NCBI GenBank assembly: GCA_017792445.1
Contig: CP051232.1
Span: 1,674,001-1,738,000 of the forward strand
Origin: Maritimibacter sp.
GTDB lineage: Bacteria > Pseudomonadota > Alphaproteobacteria > Rhodobacterales > Rhodobacteraceae
Direction: 5' to 3'
Length of the DNA: 64,000 nt
The notes beneath the pieces were generated by a model. The model did no database searches and was not told where the DNA came from. It saw only the letters and a list, made by a program, of their open reading frames with translations. Below, one piece after another: positions 8,456 through 17,674 of this stretch. Each line of letters starts with the position of its first letter. Within the stretch, counting starts at the first letter, position 1. A program made the position numbers and the translations under genes.

Positions 8456-8920
8456 ATGGAACTTTCGAGCATTCTGCAGCCGGAAGCGGTTCGGGTACTG
8501 AACAGCCTGACCAGCAAGAAACGCCTGTTCCATGAACTGGGCGAGATTGCTGCGGCCGTTTACCATCTTCCGCAATCCGACACGGTCGAAAGCCTGATGG
8601 AGCGCGAGTCGCTTGGACCTACAGGCGTGGGGCACGGCATTGCCCTGCCCCATGCCCGTCTGGAAGGTCTGGAACAGGTTCGCGGCGTGTTCCTGCGGAT
8701 CGAGAAGCCTTTGGACTTCGACTCGGTCGACCGTCAGCCGGTCGACCTTGTCTTCGCGCTGCTTGCGCCGTCCGCGTCTGGTGTCGATCACCTGCGCGCG
8801 CTGGCGCTGGTGTCGCGCACGCTGCGCGATCCCGATATCTGCGCCAAGCTGCGGGCAAACGACGACGCCGCGACGCTGCATGCGGTTCTGACCGAACTTC
8901 CGACCAGCGAAGCCGCCTGA
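8456..8920 (+). CDS. ptsN: PTS IIA-like nitrogen regulatory protein PtsN
   Basis: A 154-residue EIIA(Ntr) protein. The phosphorylatable His is in GVGHGIALPHARLEG, and the fold spans the full length (ILQPEAVRVLNSLTSKKRLF at the start). It is the end of the nitrogen phosphotransfer chain (PtsP-PtsO-PtsN), which regulates potassium uptake and stress responses rather than importing sugar. The order hpf-ptsN is conserved. The next gene is convergent, ending 16 nt away. Confidence 0.93.
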   Translation: MELSSILQPEAVRVLNSLTSKKRLFHELGEIAAAVYHLPQSDTVESLMERESLGPTGVGHGIALPHARLEGLEQVRGVFLRIEKPLDFDSVDRQPVDLVFALLAPSASGVDHLRALALVSRTLRDPDICAKLRANDDAATLHAVLTELPTSEAA

Positions 8921-8936
8921 GACAAGGCGGGGCGGT

Positions 8937-10367
8937 TCAGTCCCGCTGCCAGGCGCGAAACCCGTACATCATGTAATCCCGCTGATAGGCCGCGCGCACC
9001 GCGGCCTCGACCTCGTCGTCATAGTAGTCGGCCAGCGGAACCGGGGCGTCGTCGAAGAACGGCGGCGGCGCGGGCGCGTCCATGCCGGCCTGCGCGGCAA
9101 GCTGGGCGAGGCCCTCCGCCAGCGTTTCTTCCCTCAAGATCATGTCGGGCAACTGTACCTCTGCCATGCCGCGCAGGATCTCGAATTGCGAGGCCCACGC
9201 CTCGTCCACCCGGATGCTGGTCTGGCCGCCAAGGTTGCCCGCGATGAACTTCGCGAACCCAAGGAAGGCGGCGCGTTGGGCAGCGGCGTCATAATCGCGG
9301 CCCGGTCCGTCCTCTGGCAACGGCACGCCGTAGTGCTTGCGCAGCGTTTCGCGGATCTCGTGGAACACGCGCGGTCCCTCGACCGGCAGGATGTGGCGCG
9401 CGAAGGCCGTGTGCAGGCGCAGGACCGGGTGACGCAGCACGGTGAACACGCGGTGGCCCTTGTGCTGGCGTTTCCACTGGCGCAGCGACTTCTGAAAGAA
9501 ACCGGTCAACAGCTGTTCCGGCTCTGCCTCGTCCAGCGCGGCAAGCCACGGAAGCACCTGCGCCTCGGGTCCGCTGGGGATCGGCTGGTACAGCAACGGC
9601 GCTTTCACGGCGGCGACGTAAGAGGGCACCGCGCGACTGCGCCGGGGCTCGAAATTCGGCGTGCGGTTCAGGTCAAAGCGATCAAGCCGCGCCAAGGCTG
9701 CCTGCATGTCATCGAAATTCGCGACCTTGTCCTGCAAGGGCTGCGGGTTCTGCACCTTGGTCGCTTTCGAGGTCCGCTGCTTCTGGTGGTCGACGCCAAG
9801 GAACTTCGCCAGCCCGTCCAGCACCTCGAGATCCTGTAGATCCTCGTAAGCGATGTAGAACGCCGTCTGCCCAGAGGTCTGCAGCCCGTGCAGCAGCTTC
9901 AACTGGAACGCCTGCAAACGTTCGACATGGGCAACGAAATCCTCGGCATCGAACTGCGCCTGCGCGGTCTTGGCCTTCTTCATGTCGCCCAGCCGCCACT
10001 GACCGGTGGCCTGCGCGATCTTGTAGGACACGTAGCTGTCGACCGGATTGCGGGTGAGGATCACCTTGGCGCAGCGCGGGTCGACCAGCGCCTGTGTCAG
10101 AATGCGCGGGTCGTGGTCGTGGAAGAACCGGAAGCCGGCCAGCCCCTCTGTGCGATCACGGATGCGCGCCAGCAGGCGGTTCGGGTCTTCTTCCCGCTCG
10201 GCCATCGAGACATCGAGATACGAGAACCGGTCCGCCTTGCCGATGAAGTGCGGGTTGAACAGCTCTCCGTGGCAGGTCAGGCCGGGATAGTCGTTGATGT
10301 TCTCTTCAAGAAAGTTCGACCCGGTGCGCATCTCGGCGAAGACGATGAAATAGTCGAACTGCGCCAT
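8937..10367 (-). CDS. Sulfotransferase family protein (NodH/LPS sulfotransferase-like)
   Basis: A 476-residue cytoplasmic protein predicted to transfer sulfate from PAPS to a sugar. The N-terminal PAPS-binding loop is FAEMRTGSNFLEENI (residues 8-22). A 3'-phosphate-binding-type stretch follows in KVILTRNPVDSYVSYKIAQA (about 98-117). The C-terminal half contains a second, similar stretch, FTVLRHPVLRLHTAF, so the protein looks like two sulfotransferase-like halves, the second without an obvious PAPS loop. It is the last gene of the minus-strand glycosyltransferase operon, 4 nt after its neighbour, so its acceptor is probably the glycan made there. Confidence 0.78.
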   Translation of the reverse strand: MAQFDYFIVFAEMRTGSNFLEENINDYPGLTCHGELFNPHFIGKADRFSYLDVSMAEREEDPNRLLARIRDRTEGLAGFRFFHDHDPRILTQALVDPRCAKVILTRNPVDSYVSYKIAQATGQWRLGDMKKAKTAQAQFDAEDFVAHVERLQAFQLKLLHGLQTSGQTAFYIAYEDLQDLEVLDGLAKFLGVDHQKQRTSKATKVQNPQPLQDKVANFDDMQAALARLDRFDLNRTPNFEPRRSRAVPSYVAAVKAPLLYQPIPSGPEAQVLPWLAALDEAEPEQLLTGFFQKSLRQWKRQHKGHRVFTVLRHPVLRLHTAFARHILPVEGPRVFHEIRETLRKHYGVPLPEDGPGRDYDAAAQRAAFLGFAKFIAGNLGGQTSIRVDEAWASQFEILRGMAEVQLPDMILREETLAEGLAQLAAQAGMDAPAPPPFFDDAPVPLADYYDDEVEAAVRAAYQRDYMMYGFRAWQRD

Positions 10368-10371
10368 CGGC

Positions 10372-12072
10372 TCACTTCTTCACTAGGTACGGTTTGCGCG
10401 GGCTGGCGGGGACCTGCCCCTGACGGTCGCTGGCGGGGAAATCGCCCATCAGGTGCGGCTGCATCCCCTGGTTCTTGAGGTTTTGCAGGAAGTGGCCAAA
10501 GCCCTGAAGGTCAACCATGCGCGGCGCTTCGGTCAGGCGGCGCGGGTGGCGCACGCCGATCTCGTCGATGATGGTCTGCAAAGGCTCCATAGGGCTTTCG
10601 ACGAAATCCGCCATCGACCAGATGCGGACGCGGGCCTTGGTGTGGGGCGAACGCAGGACGTGCAGGTGTTCCGCCTCGATCTTCTGAAGCCGCGCAGCCT
10701 CGCGCCGGATGTCCTTGAAATTCAGGTTCGAGTGGAACAGCGGCACCGCCCATGCGCCGGTGATCACCGAGATCTGCGCGTTGCTGTCTGTCGCCATGAA
10801 CCACGCCGGTTCCTGGTTGTCGCGCGGGCCGAACTGGAAGCACTGGCGTTCGCCACGGGTGTTCCAGACGAGGTTGGTCAGAAACGCCACGGGGTTGTAA
10901 TCGCGCAGCGCCGCGCTGTCGCACAGGGCGCCTGCGTAGATCCGTTGGCGCGACGAGAAATGTACACGGTCAGGGGCGAACAGCGGACCGTGGACGCGGG
11001 CGCCGACCATCTTGCCCAGCCACCCTTCAAAATCGTCGAACAGGTCCGAGAAGCCTTCGAAGACCGAATAGGGCGCGCAGGTCTTGCCGTTCTCCCAGTC
11101 GGGGTTGGGAAAGCGGGACTGCATGTACAGCCCGGCGCGCCCCCGCGTCCGGCGTTCGACCGCCTTGGCGAAGATACGGTCGATCTTGCCCGGGTTCGGT
11201 TCCGCCAAGGACTGCGCTTCTTCTCCGCTGGCAAGGAAGGCGTCGTACAGGCGGTTGGCGCGCGGCCAGATCTTGCGGGCGACAAAGCAGTTGGACCGCC
11301 GCAGAAGCTGCAGGTGATCGTCGTAGAAGATGTGCGGCTTGCCCTGAAAGTCGAACTTGGACAGCGTCAGCGACCGGCTTTCGACCATGCCAGAGTACAA
11401 GCGGACAAGCGTCTGGTAATAGCTTTCGTCGGGGATCCACACGCGCTTGAAGTACCGCTCGTAAACCGCGCGGTCGGGGTCTTCGAGGATCGCCGACAGC
11501 GTCTGTCGCGTCAGGCACCACCACTGGCTGCCAAGGTGCGGCTCCAGCCCCTGCGGGATGCGCCGGCGATAGCCGAACCGGCGCTGCAGTTTCACGTAGG
11601 TGTCGAACAGCTTTCGCTGCTTCTTCCACGAGAACGGGAAACGCAGGGTGAAGCGTTCAAGGCTCAGGCCGCCCACCGTCCACGGCACGTCCTCGGTCGT
11701 CACGGACTCGATGAAATTGGTGTGCGGCCGGTCGGCAAGGTACTGCTGCAACTCTTCGACCGGGCGCAGCGGCAGGCACGAACCAGAGGCAAGGTAGACA
11801 TGCGTCACGTCCGGGAACTCGGCCAGCATCTGCTCGGACGCGGTCTGCGAGGCGGCAACCAGCGACCACGTCCCCCACTCGCACCGATGGCGTTTCGAGA
11901 AGCGGACGTTGTCCAGCTTGGACAGCGCCTTGACGAAATCCTGATAGGCCGGCTGCGGCACCTTGCGGTCGACGTGGATCACCACCGGGCAGCCACCCGC
12001 GGACCAGTGCCGCGCGACCTGCTCGGCCCGGTCGAACGCGTTGTGGACCAGCATGACGATGCCGACGGTCAT
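10372..12072 (-). CDS. Core-2/I-branching-type beta-1,6-N-acetylglucosaminyltransferase (GT14-like) with C-terminal extension
   Basis: A 566-residue protein starting MTVGIVMLVHNAFDRAEQVA. The first about 300 residues match the GT14 (branching GlcNAc-transferase) pattern: HVDRKVPQ, WGTWSLVAAS, THVYLASGSCLPLRPVEEL, GSQWWCLTRQTL and the acidic WIPDESYYQTL. The last about 250 residues form a separate domain found in rhodobacterial relatives (a DUF5928-type extension, from memory). The start at 12072 overlaps the stop of the upstream gene (ATGA), which decides it over a longer in-frame extension. It likely adds GlcNAc-type residues to a surface glycan and is followed after 4 nt by the sulfotransferase. 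Confidence 0.78.
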   Translation of the reverse strand: MTVGIVMLVHNAFDRAEQVARHWSAGGCPVVIHVDRKVPQPAYQDFVKALSKLDNVRFSKRHRCEWGTWSLVAASQTASEQMLAEFPDVTHVYLASGSCLPLRPVEELQQYLADRPHTNFIESVTTEDVPWTVGGLSLERFTLRFPFSWKKQRKLFDTYVKLQRRFGYRRRIPQGLEPHLGSQWWCLTRQTLSAILEDPDRAVYERYFKRVWIPDESYYQTLVRLYSGMVESRSLTLSKFDFQGKPHIFYDDHLQLLRRSNCFVARKIWPRANRLYDAFLASGEEAQSLAEPNPGKIDRIFAKAVERRTRGRAGLYMQSRFPNPDWENGKTCAPYSVFEGFSDLFDDFEGWLGKMVGARVHGPLFAPDRVHFSSRQRIYAGALCDSAALRDYNPVAFLTNLVWNTRGERQCFQFGPRDNQEPAWFMATDSNAQISVITGAWAVPLFHSNLNFKDIRREAARLQKIEAEHLHVLRSPHTKARVRIWSMADFVESPMEPLQTIIDEIGVRHPRRLTEAPRMVDLQGFGHFLQNLKNQGMQPHLMGDFPASDRQGQVPASPRKPYLVKK

Positions 12073-13079
12073 GCCCAGTTCCCCTTGGACATGAGGCCCA
12101 GGATCTCTAGCTGGCGCCAGTTGATGTAGCGTTCGGACCATTTGCACCACAGGTCCGGGTTGTCCTTCAGCCGCTCGTGGTAGGCGCGGTATTCGTGGCT
12201 GTTGGCATAGTGCTGGCGCCGTTCCAGTTCTTCCGCGGATTTCTGGCTGAAGGTGTCTAGGAACTTGGCGTGCAGCAGGATGCCCGACGCCTTCTCTCCG
12301 CCCCACTCGTCATAGACGGCGTTCAGACCCCGTGGCAGCAGCATGTGGGTCGAGCTGACGTAGGTGTACTGCCGGTGCCATTTCACCAGCGGGATCTTGT
12401 TCAACGCGGGCGCGCGTTCGGGCCGGTCCGGGAAAAAGGCGCGCGCACGGGGGCCGCCCTGAATCCAGAGATTGCCGAACTTGTGGTTCCGCATCGTGGT
12501 GTAGTTGCCGCTGTCGAACCAGCTGGCGATCTCGAACGGGTCCTGCCCCGAGTTGTAGGGGAAGGCGTCGATCGGACCCTTCGGATACATATCCAGCAGC
12601 ATCGCCGAGAAGGACTTGATCGACGAGGCATCCAGCCAGTCGGTCAGGGCGCGGATCGGGCGGGTGTCGCAGAACGGGTAGACAAGGAATTCGTCCGGAT
12701 CGACCGTCAGGCACCAGTGGCCGTGCCCGTATTGCCATTGCAGCCAGTTCAGCCAGTCGACCCCGAAGCGCGACCGTTTGTAGCTGCCGGCAGATCCCCA
12801 CAAAGACACGTCCGGCTGATCGGCAAGGTATTCGCGACTGCCATCGTCGGAAGCATTGTCGACCATGACGAAGTGATCGACGCCAAGGCGGCGGTAGTAC
12901 TTCAGAAAGTACTCAAGCCGCACCTTCTCGTTCCGGAGGGTGGTGAAGGCGACGATGTCACCGGGCTTGATCTGGGCGGTGCGGTTCGCCACCTCGGACA
13001 GCTCGCGCCGCTTGCGGAACGCACGGATCCGCCAGCGTTTGCGCTGCAGCCGCAGCCGATATGACATCCAGGCACCCAA
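12069..13079 (-). CDS. Glycosyltransferase family 2 (Glyco_tranf_2_4/GT92-like)
   Basis: A 336-residue glycosyltransferase. Visible features are the N-terminal nucleotide-sugar part (VAFTTLRNEKVRLEYFLKYY, VMVDNASDDGSREYL) and the acidic metal-binding motif LTVDPDEFLVYP. The family is the GT2-like group that often reads DEDEF or DPDEF. The first codon is TTG at 13079: GGAGGG lies 6 nt before it, whereas the next ATG (13067) would have an 18-nt spacing. The stop overlaps the next gene's start. The acceptor cannot be told from sequence. Confidence 0.78.
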   Translation of the reverse strand: MGAWMSYRLRLQRKRWRIRAFRKRRELSEVANRTAQIKPGDIVAFTTLRNEKVRLEYFLKYYRRLGVDHFVMVDNASDDGSREYLADQPDVSLWGSAGSYKRSRFGVDWLNWLQWQYGHGHWCLTVDPDEFLVYPFCDTRPIRALTDWLDASSIKSFSAMLLDMYPKGPIDAFPYNSGQDPFEIASWFDSGNYTTMRNHKFGNLWIQGGPRARAFFPDRPERAPALNKIPLVKWHRQYTYVSSTHMLLPRGLNAVYDEWGGEKASGILLHAKFLDTFSQKSAEELERRQHYANSHEYRAYHERLKDNPDLWCKWSERYINWRQLEILGLMSKGNWA

Positions 13080-13123
13080 ACAAATCCCTCCGACAGGATC
13101 CCGGCCCGATCATGTCCCCGGTA

Positions 13124-14335
13124 TCACGCGATGCTTAACACTCGATTGAAGTGTGCTTCCCAGCTTGGAAGCGTCACCGATACGCCCGCCTTTTCGTGAT
13201 CCGCTCGATCTTCCGCCAAATCCGTTACGATTTTTTTCCACAGATACACATCGTCATGTGGCAGGTAAACGACCTTGTCCCCAAGCAATTCGCGGGTCAC
13301 GGGAAGGTCGGAACAGACAACGGGCACGCCCAGCGCGGCGGCTTCCAGCGGAGGCAACCCGTAACCCTCTGCGATACTTGGGAAAAGCAGGCCATTCGAT
13401 TGGCCTAAAAGGGCCGCGAGGGCGGCGTCGTCAAGGTCGTCGCGCTCGATCACCGGGCCACCGGATGCGGCGATTTTGTCGAGGCGGCTGAACACTTGTT
13501 CACTTCGCCAGCCCCGCCGCCCCGCAATCAGCAGCGTCGGTGCGTCGGCGCCAAGCTGGTCCCAGACATCCAGCAGCAGCGCGTGGTTCTTGCGCGGCTC
13601 GATGGTGCCCAGCGCGATGAAATACGGCCGCGTCAGGTGCAGATCGCCCGGTATCCGCGCCGGGTCTGGCGACGGCCGTTCGATGCCAAGCTGCGCGACC
13701 AGCGTCTTCGGTGCGCCGCCCAGCGCGTTCATCCAGCGGGTGACAGCGGTCTTCGTGGCTTCGGCGGTGCAGATCACCACGTCGGCGTGAGCGGCGGTAC
13801 GGCTCAGCTTGCCGCGGAAACTGTCGACGGTGCCGGGGCGCTGGAACTGCGGATGGTCCAACGGGATCGTGTCGTGGATCAGAACGGCGATGCGGGCGTC
13901 GGGCAAAGCGCGCCATGCGCTCAGCGTATCTTCGGCAAGGTTGGAGTGACCGGTGTTGAAATACACCGTTCCGGGCGGCAGTTCCGCCCGCAGAAGCCGG
14001 GCCAGCGCACTGTGGCGGCAGCGTCCGACCGCGCGGCGGCGCAGGTCCGCCTCGGCCCGGCGCTTCATCGGATGCGCGCGCCGGGACAGCTTGCCAAGCA
14101 GGTCGGCCATTGCCCAACGCGCACGCCCCTCGAACCGCTCCAGCGCCGCGCGCGCACCGTCCTCGTCCAGAAGCAGGAACCCGAACCGGGTCCGCACCAG
14201 TGCGAACAGCGGCTGCGGCGCGCGCAGAAGGTGGCGAAGGTAGGCCAGTTCCACCCGGTCGACGCCGGTCAACGGTCCGCGCCCTTGGCGCGAGACAAGC
14301 CGGGTCAGGTCAAGACAGCGGGCGGCGGGCGGCAT
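13124..14335 (-). CDS. Glycosyltransferase family 4 (GT-B fold)
   Basis: A 403-residue GT-B enzyme. The C-terminal domain carries the typical donor-site sequence FIALGTIEPRKNHALLLDVW and the EGYGLPPLEAAALGVPVVCS loop with the conserved Glu. The N-terminal acceptor domain starts LDLTRLVSRQGRGPLTGVDR, found in mannosyl- and other hexosyltransferases of surface polysaccharide loci. It uses an activated sugar, possibly a UDP-hexose supplied by the GalU-GalE pair encoded just upstream. It is 44 nt upstream of the next gene in the same direction. Confidence 0.85.
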   Translation of the reverse strand: MPPAARCLDLTRLVSRQGRGPLTGVDRVELAYLRHLLRAPQPLFALVRTRFGFLLLDEDGARAALERFEGRARWAMADLLGKLSRRAHPMKRRAEADLRRRAVGRCRHSALARLLRAELPPGTVYFNTGHSNLAEDTLSAWRALPDARIAVLIHDTIPLDHPQFQRPGTVDSFRGKLSRTAAHADVVICTAEATKTAVTRWMNALGGAPKTLVAQLGIERPSPDPARIPGDLHLTRPYFIALGTIEPRKNHALLLDVWDQLGADAPTLLIAGRRGWRSEQVFSRLDKIAASGGPVIERDDLDDAALAALLGQSNGLLFPSIAEGYGLPPLEAAALGVPVVCSDLPVTRELLGDKVVYLPHDDVYLWKKIVTDLAEDRADHEKAGVSVTLPSWEAHFNRVLSIA

Positions 14336-14404
14336 GTGGCGGACTCTGCGGATGGCGTTGCGCGAGATTAGCGCGGCGGGACCGATCCGGGAATCCCGCG
14401 CGGT

Positions 14405-15388
14405 TTACTTGTCGTAGTGACCGTTCTGGTGCCACCGCCACGCGTCGGTGATCATGCTTTTCAGCGTCGACCGGTGCGGCGTCCAGCCAAGGTCGCTTTC
14501 GGCGCGGGTGCTGCCCGAAACCAGTTTCACGCAGTCGCCCGGGCGGCGGTCGCCGGTCTGATAGGGCACGTCGCGGTTGGTGACGTCGCGGCTGTGCTCG
14601 ATCACTTCAAGGACCGAGAAGCCCTTGCCGGTGCCAAGGTTGAACACGCGCGAGCCTTTGCCGCCTTCCAGCCATTTCAGGCCAGAAACGTGGGCGTCGA
14701 CAAGGTCCATCACGTGCACGTAATCGCGGATGCAGGTGCCGTCGGGCGTGTCGTAGTCGGTGCCGAACACGGTCAGCGCGGGGCGCTTGCCGTCGATGGC
14801 GTCCAGCATCAGCGGGATCAGGTGGGTTTCGGGCTGGTGGAATTCCCCGATCTCGCCGTCCGGGTCGGCGCCCGCGACGTTGAAGTAGCGGAAGATCACC
14901 GACCGCAGCCCGTGGCTCTCGCCGAAGTTCGCAAGGATATCCTCGACCGCGCGTTTCGAGGCACCGTAGGCATTGATCGGGTGCTGCGGCGTGTCCTCGT
15001 CCAGCACGACACCGTCGTGGTCGCCATAGGTGGCGCAGGTCGAGGAGAATACGAAATCAAGGCACCCGGCGGCGATGGCGGCCTCGACCAGCGTCAGCGA
15101 CCCCATCACGTTGTTTCGCCAGTACATCCCCGGCTCGCGCATGGATTCACCGACCTGACTGAGGGCGGCGAAGTGCATGACGGCGATGGGCTGGTACTTG
15201 GCGAAGACCTTGTCCAGCGCGTCGCGGTCGGTCAGGTCGCCCTGCTCCAGCGGGCCGAACTTCACGGCGTCCGACCAGCCGGTGCAGAGATTGTCGTAAG
15301 TGACAGGCACATAGCCTGCGGCGGCAAGCGCCTTGCAGGCGTGAGAGCCGATATAGCCGGCACCGCCCGTGACAAGAACATGCTTCAT
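14405..15388 (-). CDS. galE: UDP-glucose 4-epimerase
   Basis: A 327-residue extended SDR enzyme that interconverts UDP-glucose and UDP-galactose. It has the NAD motif TGGAGYIGSHACKAL at the start, the catalytic triad stretch SSTCATYGDHDG and YGASKRAVED (Tyr and Lys), and FRYFNVAGADPDGEIGE. Length and motifs match bacterial GalE. It lies 21 nt downstream of galU and upstream of three glycosyltransferases, so it should supply UDP-galactose to this glycan locus. Confidence 0.95.
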   Translation of the reverse strand: MKHVLVTGGAGYIGSHACKALAAAGYVPVTYDNLCTGWSDAVKFGPLEQGDLTDRDALDKVFAKYQPIAVMHFAALSQVGESMREPGMYWRNNVMGSLTLVEAAIAAGCLDFVFSSTCATYGDHDGVVLDEDTPQHPINAYGASKRAVEDILANFGESHGLRSVIFRYFNVAGADPDGEIGEFHQPETHLIPLMLDAIDGKRPALTVFGTDYDTPDGTCIRDYVHVMDLVDAHVSGLKWLEGGKGSRVFNLGTGKGFSVLEVIEHSRDVTNRDVPYQTGDRRPGDCVKLVSGSTRAESDLGWTPHRSTLKSMITDAWRWHQNGHYDK

Positions 15389-15409
15389 CGGGCGGTGTCC
15401 GTCTTTCGT

Positions 15410-16306
15410 TTACTGAGCGGCCTTGGGCAGCGCGACCATGTGCTTCAGATAGTCGGCGAACTCGTCGCGAAGCTCGTCGCGCGCCAGACCGAAGGCCACG
15501 GTGGCCTGCAGAAAGCCGGCCTTGGAGCCGCAGTCAAAGCGCTGGCCCCGGAAGCGGTAGCCGTAGACACCGGGATCAGAGCCGATCTCGGACGCGATGG
15601 CGTCGGTCAGCTGAATCTCGCCCCCGGCACCGGTCTGCTTCCTGGACAGGTTCTGCAGAACCTTGTTGCTCAGGATGTAGCGGCCGATCACGGCAAGGTT
15701 CGACGGCGCCTTGCCCGTCTCGGGCTTCTCGACCATCCCCTTCACCTTGACCATCGAGCCCATGTCTTCCTGAACATCGAGCACGCCGTAGGCTTTCGCC
15801 TTCTCGGGCGGAACTTCCATCGCGGCGACCATGCAACCGCCGGTTTCCTCGTAGGCTTCGGTCATCTGCTGAAGGCAGGGTTTCTCGGCGGCGATGACGT
15901 CATCGGGCAGCAGAACCGCGAAGGGCTCGTCGGGCGCGATCAGGCGGTTGGCACACCAGACGGCGTGGCCAAGGCCGAGCGCCTTGTGCTGGCGGACATA
16001 GGCGATGGCGCCGGAATCCATGTTGGTCGTCTCAAGCACGTCGAGAAGGTCGTTCTTGCCCTTCTTGCGCAGCGAGGACTCAAGCTCCGGTGCGTGGTCG
16101 AAGTAATCCTCAAGCGCGCTTTTGCCGCGCGAGGTCACGAAGATGAACTCTTTGATGCCGGCGGCGCGGGCCTCGTCGATCGCGTACTGGATCAGCGGGC
16201 GGTCCACCAACGTCATGATTTCTTTAGGAATCGATTTCGTCGCGGGGAGAAAGCGGGTCCCCATGCCTGCGACCGGAAATACGGCCTTGGTTACTTTGCG
16301 AGACAT
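15410..16306 (-). CDS. galU: UTP-glucose-1-phosphate uridylyltransferase
   Basis: A 298-residue nucleotidyltransferase making UDP-glucose. The N-terminal UTP-binding signature is AVFPVAGMGTRFLPATKSIP, followed by PKEIMTLVDRPLIQYAIDEA. The motif VKGMVEKPETGKAPSNLAVI is typical of GalU. It is the first gene of the minus-strand operon that continues with galE and glycosyltransferases. The 135-nt gap upstream should hold its promoter. Confidence 0.95.
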   Translation of the reverse strand: MSRKVTKAVFPVAGMGTRFLPATKSIPKEIMTLVDRPLIQYAIDEARAAGIKEFIFVTSRGKSALEDYFDHAPELESSLRKKGKNDLLDVLETTNMDSGAIAYVRQHKALGLGHAVWCANRLIAPDEPFAVLLPDDVIAAEKPCLQQMTEAYEETGGCMVAAMEVPPEKAKAYGVLDVQEDMGSMVKVKGMVEKPETGKAPSNLAVIGRYILSNKVLQNLSRKQTGAGGEIQLTDAIASEIGSDPGVYGYRFRGQRFDCGSKAGFLQATVAFGLARDELRDEFADYLKHMVALPKAAQ

Positions 16307-16441
16307 AACCTCACCTCAGAATTGTTGTCGTGGTTGCCTAACACGAGAGTGCCAGATTGTCTCGGGACATGATGGCGCGATTTTCCGGGATTTCGACCGC
16401 TGAGCCGGAAAATGTCCGAAGGCTGCAATAAATCGCCGGGC

Positions 16442-17674
16442 TCAGGCCACAATCCTGACAAGGTGCGTTCGATCGTGCTCCTTCTGAAGGCGATTCGTGA
16501 AATTTATTGGGCGAAAGCTGTGTTCGGATCGTTTCGATTTTCCAAACAATCCGCCGGACTGTTCCCAGAAACCCTCATCCCGGAAACGCACAGAGTGACG
16601 TAGGGTCGTGTAACTGAACAGGTATAGAGTCGTCCGCGCGCCGCCCCTGACCGATTCCATCGCGGCGCGGCGCGCGCGGCCCGCCGACCAGATCCGGCCG
16701 GACAGGGTCGCGGTGCCGCCAAAGCGGGTGCGGGGAACGAAGGGCGCGAAGGTGCGGCTGGGCGCGGGCAGCGGCGGCAGCGGCGACAGATCGCGGGCGC
16801 GCCCCTCGGCAAAGCCGGTCTCCAGCGTGTCCAGCAGGCGCGAAACGTCGCGCGGCTCGCAGGTCCCGGCCACCATGTGCCGCAGCAGGCGTGCGCGCTG
16901 ATCCCGGCGCATGTCGTCGAGGACGGGCTCGTGCGGCACGTCGGGCGCATGTCGGCGCAGGAAGACGGCCTGACTGGCGCCGATTACGGACAGGCTGCGC
17001 GGCATCCGGTCGGCGCGGCGATAGGCAGAGGGCGCGACGCCGTGGTGAACCTGCGCCAGCGGCACGATCGCCGTGCGGTGGCCCAGCGCGGCAAGCCGGA
17101 GGTTCACGTCGGTTTCGTCGAGATAGAAGCGATAGGCCGGATCGAAGCCGCCCATCTCGCGCAGCAGCCCGCTGCGGAAAGCGCAGTTCGTTCCTTCGGT
17201 CTTGATCCCCTGCCCCGGCGCGGCGGTGAACACCTCGGGGGCGGTCCCGTTCAATTGCAGGTCCGCGTGCGCTCCGGTCCCGTCGACCCGGCGCGCGCGG
17301 TGCTGAAAGCTGATGCCGTTCCGCCCGATGACATACCCACCGGCGGCCGCGATGTCGCTGCCCTCGAAGGGCTGCGTCAAGTGGGCCAGCCATGTCGGTT
17401 CGGGCACCGCGTCATCGTCGATGAACGCGACGATCTCGCCAGCGGCAAGGCCCAGACCGATATTCCGGGCGGCAGAGATGTTGGCCTCGTCGTACGCGGC
17501 CATGGTCACACGGTCGGCGAAGCCCGCATCGCGCAGCGCGGCAAGACCGGCGGGGTCTGCGACGACGATGATCTCGAAGGCGGGATGGGACAGTTGCTCG
17601 ATGCCGGTCAGGCAGCGCAGCAGGTAATCGGGACGGTTTCGGCTGACGACGATGACACTCGCCGTCGCCGTCAT
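16442..17674 (-). CDS. Glycosyltransferase family 2
   Basis: A 410-residue GT-A enzyme. It starts TATASVIVVSRNRPDYLLRC and has the metal-binding motif EIVAFIDDDAVPEPTWLAHL and the acceptor-side DETDVNLRLAALGHRT. The last about 80 residues (LYLFSYTTLRHSVRFRDEGF onward) lie outside the catalytic fold and are visibly lower in GC at the DNA level. The start overlaps the kdsB stop (ATGA), so it is the third gene of the cysQ-kdsB operon. Linkage to kdsB hints at an LPS-core or Kdo-containing substrate, which is inference. Confidence 0.82.
   Translation of the reverse strand: MTATASVIVVSRNRPDYLLRCLTGIEQLSHPAFEIIVVADPAGLAALRDAGFADRVTMAAYDEANISAARNIGLGLAAGEIVAFIDDDAVPEPTWLAHLTQPFEGSDIAAAGGYVIGRNGISFQHRARRVDGTGAHADLQLNGTAPEVFTAAPGQGIKTEGTNCAFRSGLLREMGGFDPAYRFYLDETDVNLRLAALGHRTAIVPLAQVHHGVAPSAYRRADRMPRSLSVIGASQAVFLRRHAPDVPHEPVLDDMRRDQRARLLRHMVAGTCEPRDVSRLLDTLETGFAEGRARDLSPLPPLPAPSRTFAPFVPRTRFGGTATLSGRIWSAGRARRAAMESVRGGARTTLYLFSYTTLRHSVRFRDEGFWEQSGGLFGKSKRSEHSFRPINFTNRLQKEHDRTHLVRIVA

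Noticed and set aside
13136-13151. TTAA-N7-TTGA, a near CtrA site
   Set aside because: One mismatch, located inside the 3' end of a glycosyltransferase gene, and not placed as expected for the downstream gene.
14417-16372. 651-codon open frame antisense to galE-galU
   Set aside because: Shadow of two well-identified genes; no homology-like motif.
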